Under the pieces are notes generated by a model, which searched no databases, had not been told where the DNA came from, and saw only the letters and a list, made by a program, of their open reading frames with translations. A DNA stretch of 7,972 bases from Bacillota bacterium (GTDB lineage Bacteria > Bacillota > Sulfobacillia > RBS10-35 > JAJYVN01): NCBI GenBank assembly GCA_021791995.1, contig JAJYVN010000136.1, positions 1 through 7,972 of the forward strand. Reading direction: 5' to 3'. The translations under genes were made by a program, and so were the position numbers. Position 1 is the first letter of the stretch. Every line of letters starts with the position of its first letter. Shown piece after piece: positions 1 through 6,213 of the stretch.

Positions 1-156
1 GGAGAAGGAACCAAGGGCAACCGGCGCAAGCCGGATTGGGGCGGCACGAACAACGATTGTCTCGGTTGGTCAAGCAAATCAGGCAGCGGTTTACACAACT
101 TCAGGGCATAACCCGGGAACTCTCGCTCGGAGCGTAGACTTCGGTTAAACGTTCGC

Positions 157-179
157 ATTCCTGCCGTTTCTGCAGGAAT
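157..179. repeat. 8-bp perfect inverted repeat (hairpin)
   Basis: ATTCCTGC (157-164) is followed, after a 7-base CGTTTCT loop, by its exact reverse complement GCAGGAAT (172-179). There is no T-run after it, so it is not a canonical intrinsic terminator on the plus strand. It lies between whatever ends near 111-146 and folE. It could be a weak transcript end, an operator or chance. Confidence 0.35.
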
Positions 180-252
180 TCCAGATCTGCAACGCATTGT
201 CATCACCCCAAAGCGGTGACGCAAACTCGACAGGATCCGACGATGACTCTGC

Positions 253-282
253 TTGTCTCATGGTCGCATGACGTGGCACAAT
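253..282 (+). promoter_or_regulatory. Candidate sigma-A-type promoter of folE
   Basis: TTGTCT (253-258) and CACAAT (277-282) each match the housekeeping -35/-10 consensus at four of six positions and are 18 bp apart. The -10 box ends 35 bp before the folE start, leaving room for the ribosome binding site. This is pattern matching only. No folate riboswitch architecture is visible in this leader. Confidence 0.35.
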
Positions 283-317
283 CAGGCGGATTTGGCGTCC
301 GGTAAGGGGGCATCGGA

Positions 318-911
318 GTGACGAGTAAAGAGCGACGGCCGTTGGTTCATGACGGCCCCCGCATTGAACGCGCGGTGCAGGAGTTGCTGGTGGCGATCGG
401 CGAGGATCCGAGTCGGGAGGGACTGGTGGAGACGCCGGCGCGGGTTGCGCGGGCTGTGGCGGAGATCTGTTGGGGGGTCGGACGGAACCCGGAGGAGGAA
501 CTGGATAAGTTTTTTCACGTCGAATCGGATGAGATGGTTGTCGTCAAGGAGATCCCCTTCTACTCCCTGTGTGAGCATCATTTGCTCCCATTTGTCGGCA
601 AAGCCCATGTTGCATACATTCCTCGGAACGGGCTTGTGACCGGCCTTTCCAAGATTGCCCGTGTGGTAGAATTGGCGGCGCGGCGGCCGCAGCTGCAGGA
701 GCGCCTCACCGCCCAGGTCGCTGATGCGATGATGAACCGATTGACACCGCAGGGAGTGGTGGTCTGCATGGAAGCGGAACACCTGTGCATGACGATGCGC
801 GGGGTACAGAAGCCGGGGACGATGGCGCTGACCTCCGCGATTCGCGGCATCTTTCTGGAGGATTCCTCTGCTCGGGCGGAGGCGTTGGCGATGCTGGGCT
901 GGGGAAGTTAA
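318..911 (+). CDS. folE: GTP cyclohydrolase I, type IA (FolE)
   Basis: This cytoplasmic enzyme converts GTP to 7,8-dihydroneopterin triphosphate and formate, the first step of tetrahydrofolate synthesis. The product is 197 aa, a normal length for a bacterial FolE. The SLCEHHLLPF motif supplies zinc ligands Cys85 and His88, and EAEHLCMTMRGVQKPG supplies the third ligand, Cys157. The GLSKIARVVE and QERLTAQV blocks of the GTP pocket are present, so it should be the zinc-dependent active form. The GTG start at 318 is chosen because a strong AAGGGGG site (304-310) lies 7 bases upstream and the family-typical helix (RIERAVQELLVAIGEDPSREGL) begins soon after. No other folate gene is in the window, so it appears to be transcribed alone. 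Its stop overlaps that of the convergent sugar kinase gene. Confidence 0.96.
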   Translation: MTSKERRPLVHDGPRIERAVQELLVAIGEDPSREGLVETPARVARAVAEICWGVGRNPEEELDKFFHVESDEMVVVKEIPFYSLCEHHLLPFVGKAHVAYIPRNGLVTGLSKIARVVELAARRPQLQERLTAQVADAMMNRLTPQGVVVCMEAEHLCMTMRGVQKPGTMALTSAIRGIFLEDSSARAEALAMLGWGS

Positions 912-1888
912 CGCGTTCGTCTACGCGCCAGGAGGGCTGCCGTTTCGCGGATGGACGGCATGCCGTCCATTACCTCTTGGGATGCGACCGCCAGAGCCGA
1001 TGCCGCGTTGCAGCGGGTGAGCCCCTGCTCGATTTCTGTGATGGGGAGCGTATCCGGCGGTGTGCCTGGATGCTCCTGTACCCACCACGCCAGAAAATTT
1101 CCCATAAAGGCATCGCCGGCGCCGACCGAATTGACCTCCTCGATCGGGAACCCGGGGACGGTTACAGCTTGGGTGCGCGTGATCCAGGCGGATCCGCTGG
1201 ATCCCATCGTGACAATGATCGTGCGGACGCGATTCCAGCGGTTCAGCAACCCGCGGGCGGCGACGATGATCGGTTCGGTGGAGCCCGAAAGCAGCCGGAG
1301 TTCGCTCTCATTGCATTTGACGAGATCACAGAGTGGTAGCGCCTCGCAGAGTGCCCGAAGTCCGGCGGATTCCTCCTCCCACAGCCATGGGCGCCAGTTG
1401 ACGTCAAAGGTGACGAGTGCGCCCGCGTCACGGCCGCGGGAGAGGGCCGCCAGGGTGGTTTGCCGGGCGCTTGGGGCCGAGAGGGCTACGCCACCACCGC
1501 AGACCGCGCCGGTGTTGGAGAAGAGTTCGTCCGACAAGGCGTTGATGGTAAGCGCCGCATCCGCGCCGCGTACGAACTGGAATCCACGTTTGCCGGAATC
1601 CAGTGGCATTGTGAAGGCCATTGTCGTGTGGAGGGTGGGATGCACTGCGACACTTGTGCAGTCCACGCCTGCCTTCCGGAGTGAGTCGAGGAGGCGCTCC
1701 CCAAAGACATCCCGCCCCACACAGGCGATGAGGGATACGTTGGCTCCGGCCCGCGCCGCCGCGCTGGCGGCATTACCAGTTGCCCCTCCGGGGGTGGCGC
1801 GGAAGGATCGGATGCTGGAAAGACTCGGACCAGGCTCTCCCACAAAGTCCATGATGAGCTCACCAACAAAGAGCAGGCGCTCTGCCAC
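908..1888 (-). CDS. PfkB-family sugar kinase, fructokinase-like
   Basis: This is an ATP-dependent ribokinase/PfkB-fold kinase of 326 aa. Visible motifs in order are an N-terminal strand with substrate-binding Asp14, the glycine-rich GGATGNA (34-40) of signature 1, FDVNWRPWLW (161-170) typical of fructokinases, KCNESE (191-196), VTMGSSGSAW (227-236), and the anion-hole/catalytic motif VGAGDAF with catalytic base Asp259. The two residues before VGAGD are Asn-Ser where the family usually has Asp-Thr, a mild deviation. The best guess is fructose to fructose-6-phosphate, but PfkB substrate calls by motif are unreliable; 2-keto-3-deoxygluconate or another ketose is possible. The GTG start is backed by a GGGGAGGGAAG run just upstream on the minus strand. 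It diverges from a polyol dehydrogenase gene, which supports a polyol-to-ketose-to-ketose-phosphate route. Confidence 0.88.
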   Translation of the reverse strand: MAERLLFVGELIMDFVGEPGPSLSSIRSFRATPGGATGNAASAAARAGANVSLIACVGRDVFGERLLDSLRKAGVDCTSVAVHPTLHTTMAFTMPLDSGKRGFQFVRGADAALTINALSDELFSNTGAVCGGGVALSAPSARQTTLAALSRGRDAGALVTFDVNWRPWLWEEESAGLRALCEALPLCDLVKCNESELRLLSGSTEPIIVAARGLLNRWNRVRTIIVTMGSSGSAWITRTQAVTVPGFPIEEVNSVGAGDAFMGNFLAWWVQEHPGTPPDTLPITEIEQGLTRCNAASALAVASQEVMDGMPSIRETAALLARRRTR

Positions 1889-1983
1889 GCAGGCTTCCCT
1901 CCCCCTCTGAGCCTACCGTTCCAGCCGATACCCATCAAGGCTGCGGGATGGTACGATCTCGGGGAGGGTGGAGGGATGCGCGG
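1889..1983. promoter_or_regulatory. Divergent control region between kinase and polyol dehydrogenase
   Basis: This 95-bp gap separates two divergently read genes and must carry both start signals. The ribosome binding sites are clear: GGAGGG at 1970-1975, 8 bases before the dehydrogenase ATG, and the GGGGAGGGAAG run for the kinase. A loose inverted repeat, CAGCC (1922-1926) and GGCTG (1939-1943), could be an operator half-site pair. I see no convincing -35/-10 pair on either strand. Joint regulation of the two genes is plausible but inferred. Confidence 0.35.
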
Positions 1984-3021
1984 ATGCTTGCAAAGCGCAT
2001 GCGGGCGGCGGTGTTGCACGGTGTAGGGGATCTGCGCGTCGAGGAGGTGCCTGTACCAGAGATCGGCGCTGATGAGGTCCTAGTGCGGGTGCGGGCCTGC
2101 GGGATCTGTGCTTCGGATATTCACTACGTAGAGCACGGACATATCGGGCGCTACGTGGTCTCCGCACCAATGATCCTGGGACACGAGGCCGCCGGTGAGG
2201 TGGTCGCGGTGGGGGATGCGGTCCGCAGCCTTGCGGTCGGTCAACGCGTGGCCCTCGAGCCTGGAGTGGCGTGCGGCCGATGCCGCATGTGCAAGCGGGG
2301 TCGATACAACCTTTGTCCCGATGTCCGTTTCTTTGCGACGCCACCGGTGGATGGAGCGATGGCAGAGTACGCGGTGCTGCGCGCGGATTTTGCCCATCCC
2401 ATTCCAGCATCAGTCACCGATCGGCAGGCCGCGTTGGCCGAACCACTGGCGGTGGGTATTCATGCCGTGCGGCAGGGCAGCATATCGCTCGGGGACGTGG
2501 TCTTGGTGCAGGGAGGGGGCCCGGTCGGACTTCTCACGGCTGCGGCGGCACGTGCTGCGGGCGCGGTCGTTGTCGTGACGGACCTTTTCCCCGTGCGTCG
2601 CCGTGCGGCGGAGGCCCTTGGCGCAGTGGCATCTGGTGTGGATAACGAGGAAGTGGCGGCTGCCCTGCACGCATTGGGTGCGCCGGATGGTGCCGACGTT
2701 GTCATCGATACCAGCGGCAATCGCCGCGCGGTGGCACAGGCGCACGAACGGGCGCGACGGGGCGGGACCGTGGTCTTGGTCGGGCTTCCGGAGGATGATG
2801 CGGTGACCTATCATGTTACCGAGATCGTCGACCGAGAACTGACCATCCGAGGCGTCTTTCGTTACGCAAATGCCTTCCCAAGTGCGTTGCGGCTCCTTGT
2901 GGACCATGGCGTGTCCTACGAGGGCATCATCACACACGACCTGCCACTCGGTGATGCGGTAGCGGCGGTTGACCTGGCGCGGACGCAGCGGGATCGTGCC
3001 ATCAAGGTGCTCGTCTGCTGA
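1984..3021 (+). CDS. Zinc-dependent sorbitol/polyol dehydrogenase (MDR family)
   Basis: This medium-chain dehydrogenase oxidises a polyol such as sorbitol, iditol or xylitol to the ketose with NAD+. From the ATG at 1984 it is 345 aa, the usual length. Catalytic zinc ligands are Cys42 (CGICASDIHY) and His67-Glu68 (GHEAAGEV), with the sorbitol-dehydrogenase-type glutamate in AEPLAVGIH. Cys97, Cys100, Cys103 and Cys111 form the structural zinc lobe. The Rossmann motif is VLVQGGGPVGLL, and the aspartate in VTDLFPVRR favours NAD over NADP. The stretch from RVALEPG through RYNLCPDVRFFATPPVDG to AVGIHAV closely resembles sorbitol dehydrogenases. The frame is open back to 1948, but 1984 is preferred because of GGAGGG 8 bases upstream; ATG 1999 is a second option. 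Exact polyol specificity cannot be read from the sequence. Confidence 0.9.
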   Translation: MLAKRMRAAVLHGVGDLRVEEVPVPEIGADEVLVRVRACGICASDIHYVEHGHIGRYVVSAPMILGHEAAGEVVAVGDAVRSLAVGQRVALEPGVACGRCRMCKRGRYNLCPDVRFFATPPVDGAMAEYAVLRADFAHPIPASVTDRQAALAEPLAVGIHAVRQGSISLGDVVLVQGGGPVGLLTAAAARAAGAVVVVTDLFPVRRRAAEALGAVASGVDNEEVAAALHALGAPDGADVVIDTSGNRRAVAQAHERARRGGTVVLVGLPEDDAVTYHVTEIVDRELTIRGVFRYANAFPSALRLLVDHGVSYEGIITHDLPLGDAVAAVDLARTQRDRAIKVLVC

Positions 3022-3024
3022 ACT

Positions 3025-5088
3025 CTACGCATCGTCGGTCACAGCCACCACGACCTGCTCTGGTTCGATCGTAACCTCACCCGGAAGGGAGATTCGCTTC
3101 GGAACGACGCCGGGTCCATAGAGCAATACGTCCCCACTGGTACGGCCCCCTAGCTCGACGATGCGTGCCTTCCTGGTTCCCTCTTCCCAGTGGTTCAAGA
3201 CCAAGGCGGTTCGGCGTCCGTCGGTAGAGGTAAAGCGTCCCTGTAAGACACCATCGTGTTCGATCCGCGTGCCTGGGGCGGATGGTAACTGCATGCGACC
3301 GTCCCACAACACGTCGCGCAGCGAGCGGCGCAAGGCGAGGATCGCTTGGGCGTAACGTGCGGTGATGGGGGCGTCGGCGGCTGTGCCATGGAGGCACCGG
3401 GACTGAAGATTGATGATGTGTCCATAACGCAGGCAGTTGTTGACCATGTGCAGGTCGCTTGGTCCGGTGACGCACGAGGACTGGCGGACTTCGGGGAATA
3501 CGTAGCCGAAGTCGGGGGTGTGCACAGGACTGAAGAAGCGGGAGTATGTGGCGCTCATGAAGGGCACCATGCGGTCCCAGTGGGACTCACTCGCAATATC
3601 AAACCCCGGGACCAGGGTGCGAGCCTGCTCCACAAAGCGCCGCATGGTCTCCACAATACCCTGCTGCATCGAGACCCCCCGGCTCTCCCGAAGGGCGGGG
3701 TGGTAATCGACGTCCTGCGGGCTGACGAGCTTGTCGATTTGGACACCGGGCGCTCCGAGCCTCGCCGCCTGCAGCATCTGATCAACGGCGATCTCGGCAA
3801 AGCGCGCGTGTGCGGGGTTGGCGCTCACCATGCGTGGAACAGCCTCCCCCTGCAGTCCGAGGATTGTCCCATACTCCCAGCCGGAGCCGTTGTGACGGTG
3901 TCCAAACGGGTCTCGCACAGCATAGCGTCGTAATTCGTCTGCCCACCATTCGGTCTCGAGATTGACCCACTGGAGGTTCGTAAACAGCATCACCGCGACG
4001 CCAAGGTCCTGACAGGCGGCGATGGCCGTGCGCAGTTCCGCGCTCGTGCCGAGGCGGGGATCCGGTGTGTATTGGGGGTATCCGCGGTCGATGCCGCCCA
4101 CATGCCAGCCATCGATTTGCAAAACGGTGATGCCATGTTCCCGCGCGATCTGCGCCATGCGGGGCAGATCCGTGAAACGGTAGCCGATGGTGTCCTCCGG
4201 ATAGCTGATGATGGTGGACTGCCAGGCATCGGTGGCATGGAGCCACCCATCCGTCCGCGGCGCCGGGAGGGTGCGATCGTACCAGAGGCGGAACCGATCC
4301 GCTCCCGCCGACCAGTCGCCTTCGTGGAAGCGAAGTACCACATCCCCATTATCGAAGGTGCTCCCCGGTGCGGTAAAGGCGAACGTGGACCAACCGAGGC
4401 TGGCGGCGACCGGTGTGCCGATGCGGTCGGCCCGTGGCCATCCCTGACCGCGGGAGGTGTAGTCAGTGCCGGGGGTGATCTCCGCGACCAGGGCGGAGCG
4501 GCGTGGCTCCGCCCTGTGTACCGCGAAATACAGTCCGTAACCGCGCAGTGGATTGTAAAGGTCGATCCATGGCATCGACATGCTGCCCGGGTACGCAGTC
4601 GCCCAAACCGGATCCGCGGGCCCGAGGTAACTGGCGGGAAATTGGCGGTAGAAGAGCCATTCCTGTCCCGTGCCTCGCGCGTCCGGCCAGTGCAGCTTCC
4701 ATTGGTCCCGCTCCTCCGGTCGGTAGAGCCCCCCGATGACCGGTGCCCGAAACTCCTCGATGGTGTGTCCCGAGCGGTTCTCGAGCGTCCAGTGGAAGGT
4801 GATCTCCGGCCCCTCTACCGTAACGTCCAGTTCTACCGAGATGTCGAAGACGCCCTGATTACTGCGCAGCCCCTGCCACACTAGGTGTGCCGCTGTATCA
4901 CCACGTGTCAGGGCGAGATCTCGAAGTGTTTGGGCATGGCCCAAGATGTAATGGGAACGCAAACCCGGAAGTGGCTGAAGTAACAGAAAGTTGCGCACCA
5001 GGCTCGGTTCGGTGATCAGTTCCAAGCCCAGCCGTTGGCTGGCGACGCTCCGCAGGCACCCGGATTCCTCATCCATTCCGAGACGCAC
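3025..5088 (-). CDS. Putative TIM-barrel glycoside hydrolase, DUF6259-like
   Basis: This is a 687-aa cytoplasmic protein with no signal peptide or membrane segment. Residues 1-280 look like a beta-sandwich, about 285-590 like a TIM barrel, and 600-687 like a C-terminal beta domain, the layout of clan-D-type hydrolases. Barrel landmarks are VLQIDGWHVGG (322-332) with the YPQYTPDPRLG segment, NLQWV (371-375), GVQIDKL (448-454, candidate nucleophile Asp452) and IASESHWDRM (498-507, candidate acid/base Glu501). The pattern resembles uncharacterised DUF6259-type hydrolases more than classic GH36 alpha-galactosidases, so no substrate is assigned; residue roles are inferred. The GTG at 5088 has a poor ribosome binding site. 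The frame extends upstream with plausible sequence (VLVTIGSGDVRLG), and a CTG at 5110-5112 preceded by GGGAGGAGAGGG could be the true start (695 aa). The kinase and dehydrogenase neighbours suggest sugar catabolism. Confidence 0.72.
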   Translation of the reverse strand: MRLGMDEESGCLRSVASQRLGLELITEPSLVRNFLLLQPLPGLRSHYILGHAQTLRDLALTRGDTAAHLVWQGLRSNQGVFDISVELDVTVEGPEITFHWTLENRSGHTIEEFRAPVIGGLYRPEERDQWKLHWPDARGTGQEWLFYRQFPASYLGPADPVWATAYPGSMSMPWIDLYNPLRGYGLYFAVHRAEPRRSALVAEITPGTDYTSRGQGWPRADRIGTPVAASLGWSTFAFTAPGSTFDNGDVVLRFHEGDWSAGADRFRLWYDRTLPAPRTDGWLHATDAWQSTIISYPEDTIGYRFTDLPRMAQIAREHGITVLQIDGWHVGGIDRGYPQYTPDPRLGTSAELRTAIAACQDLGVAVMLFTNLQWVNLETEWWADELRRYAVRDPFGHRHNGSGWEYGTILGLQGEAVPRMVSANPAHARFAEIAVDQMLQAARLGAPGVQIDKLVSPQDVDYHPALRESRGVSMQQGIVETMRRFVEQARTLVPGFDIASESHWDRMVPFMSATYSRFFSPVHTPDFGYVFPEVRQSSCVTGPSDLHMVNNCLRYGHIINLQSRCLHGTAADAPITARYAQAILALRRSLRDVLWDGRMQLPSAPGTRIEHDGVLQGRFTSTDGRRTALVLNHWEEGTRKARIVELGGRTSGDVLLYGPGVVPKRISLPGEVTIEPEQVVVAVTDDA

Positions 5089-5112
5089 ATCCCCGCTGCC
5101 GATCGTAACCAG

Positions 5113-5254
5113 GACGCACCCTCTCCTCCCGTGGACCAGGCGACATTCCCGACATCTGGGCTGAGTCCTGCGGGCGGACTACGCATCATCACCTCACCAT
5201 ACCTATCGGCATGATCATCGGGCGTTGGTTTACGGCAGGCTGGGGTGCTCGACG
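5113..5254. promoter_or_regulatory. Divergent intergenic region, hydrolase and protease genes
   Basis: The two genes are read outward from here, so both start signals should lie inside. The purine-rich ribosome binding site of the hydrolase (GGGAGGAGAGGG on the minus strand) is at about 5119-5130. For the protease, a short GGGG run at 5242-5245 precedes the TTG at 5255. An 8-bp palindrome ATGATCAT (5211-5218) is the only symmetrical element I see. No clear promoter boxes are visible. Confidence 0.3.
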
Positions 5255-6127
5255 TTGATTCCCTTGCCCAGCGTGGCTGGGGTGCAAATCCGTATCCATG
5301 GCCTCCTTCCGGCGCTCCTTCTCCTCGCCTGGATCTTCGGTTTGGGGCAGGATGCACTGTTGCTATTGCTTTTGCTCCTCAGTCACGAATTGGCTCACGT
5401 GCTCTTCGCGCACGCCTTCGGTCTGCGCCTCCGATCATTGCGCCTTTTGCCGATCGGCGGAGCTATGGATCTGGATGGCCTGGAACGGGCGGATCCAGCC
5501 GTCGAGGTTGCGGTCGCGATGGCTGGACCGCTGCACAACCTGGTCCTCTTAGCTGTCGGTTTTTTGCTCCAGGTGACAGGTGTCCTCGCTCCTCGGACGG
5601 GGGCGTTTTTCATGTTGGCCAATGCCAGCTTGAGCCTCGGCAATCTCCTTCCCGCCCTACCCCTGGACGGCGGACGGGTGGTTCAGGCGTTGATCGCAAC
5701 CCAGCGGGGCTTCGTACAGGCGTCCCAGACCGTGGAACTTTTGGGGAAAATCACGATCTGGGTGCTGATCCTGCTCAGTGCGGCAGCACTCTTCCGCGGA
5801 TGGATCTTTGTCGGTCCCTTGCTCTTTGCCATCTTCATCGCCATGCGTGGATCGCAGGAGGGGAGGGCGAGTCGCTTGCGAGGGCTTCGGACGCTGTGGC
5901 AATGGCCTGGCAATGAACTGACGGATGCAGTTCCGGTTCAGGGCATTGCGGTTCCCGAGCAGTTTCCGTTGCACAAGTTGGCCGGGCGGCTTCTTCCGCA
6001 CCGCTATCACATTGTGTGGGTGGTGCGCCGAGGTGGGCATGCCGACGGACCCTGGAACGAGGCCGATGTATGGCAGGCCTTGCAGACGCGGGGGCCGGAT
6101 GCCCGAGCAGCGGACCTAAGGAGGTGA
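5255..6127 (+). CDS. spoIVFB: SpoIVFB-like intramembrane metalloprotease (M50)
   Basis: This is a site-2-type zinc protease of the membrane. In spore formers SpoIVFB cuts pro-sigma-K in the mother cell during engulfment. The 290-aa product has several hydrophobic segments. The second carries HELAH (His44, Glu45, His48) and a later one carries NLLPALPLDGGR with Asp138, at nearly the same positions as in Bacillus subtilis SpoIVFB (His43/Glu44/His47, Asp137). LLPIGGAMDLDG and MAGPLHN are also family blocks. A soluble C-terminal domain with HRYHIVWVVRRGG resembles the SpoIVFB tail. The frame is open back to a TTG at 5225, but the TTG at 5255 is preferred for its GGGG run 9 bases upstream and for length agreement. 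No spoIVFA, rplU, rpmA or obg is nearby, so another substrate is possible. It ends inside a perfect ribosome binding site. Confidence 0.85.
   Translation: MIPLPSVAGVQIRIHGLLPALLLLAWIFGLGQDALLLLLLLLSHELAHVLFAHAFGLRLRSLRLLPIGGAMDLDGLERADPAVEVAVAMAGPLHNLVLLAVGFLLQVTGVLAPRTGAFFMLANASLSLGNLLPALPLDGGRVVQALIATQRGFVQASQTVELLGKITIWVLILLSAAALFRGWIFVGPLLFAIFIAMRGSQEGRASRLRGLRTLWQWPGNELTDAVPVQGIAVPEQFPLHKLAGRLLPHRYHIVWVVRRGGHADGPWNEADVWQALQTRGPDARAADLRR
6118..6127 (+). promoter_or_regulatory. Perfect Shine-Dalgarno sequence with no gene behind it
   Basis: AAGGAGGTGA is fully complementary to the 3' end of 16S rRNA and contains the TGA stop of the protease gene. That layout normally marks translational coupling to a next gene. 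The only nearby candidate is a TTG at 6137 that opens a short frame running into the insertion sequence. The element lies 32 bp further on, so a former downstream gene may have been displaced. Confidence 0.5.
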
Positions 6128-6148
6128 AACAAGGGATTGGGTCCGCTC

Positions 6149-6159
6149 CCCCAGGGCAC
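6149..6159. repeat. Target site duplication, left copy
   Basis: CCCCAGGGCAC directly abuts the left inverted repeat and is identical to 7511-7521, which abuts the right inverted repeat. Eleven bp is within the range known for IS4-superfamily elements. Confidence 0.88.
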
Positions 6160-6173
6160 CATACGCGCTAACT
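6160..6173 (+). repeat. IS left terminal inverted repeat (IRL)
   Basis: CATACGCGCTAACT matches the reverse complement of 7497-7510 at 12 of 14 positions. It immediately follows the left target duplication. Confidence 0.85.
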
Positions 6174-6201
6174 CTGCGCCTACAATTTATGGGATCCGTG
6201 G

Positions 6202-6207
6202 TACACT
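6202..6207 (+). promoter_or_regulatory. Possible -10 box of the transposase gene
   Basis: TACACT matches the -10 consensus at four of six positions and ends 6 bases before the ATG at 6214. Use of it would give a nearly leaderless transcript. The matching -35 region is weak. An alternative -10, TACAAT, lies at 6181-6186. The GGAGG at 6208-6212 is only one base from the ATG and therefore poorly placed as a ribosome binding site. Confidence 0.25.
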
Positions 6208-6213
6208 GGAGGC

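Larger units (their letters stand above)
1..317. other. Upstream stretch without a supported gene
   Basis: No gene can be assigned here. All three forward frames are open from the left edge and stop at about 111, 138 and 146. A reverse frame is also open from about 203 to the edge. Any of them could be the end or start of a gene cut by the window, but none has a recognisable motif or clear coding bias. The forward frame that stops near 138 gives a short, basic, helix-like tail containing HEQRLSRLVKQIRQRF, which could be the C-terminus of an unknown protein. From about 147 to 317 the DNA looks intergenic and contains a hairpin and a promoter candidate for folE, listed separately. Confidence 0.4.

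Noticed and set aside
1..317. A tetrahydrofolate riboswitch ahead of folE
   Set aside because: None of the conserved folate-riboswitch blocks is visible in the leader; only a short unrelated hairpin is present.
951..1910. A 319-codon open frame on the plus strand
   Set aside because: It is the antisense shadow of the PfkB kinase gene. The minus-strand product carries all family motifs, while this one has none.
4072..4884. A 270-codon open frame on the plus strand
   Set aside because: It lies wholly antisense to the hydrolase gene and shows no family motif, as expected for GC-rich DNA.
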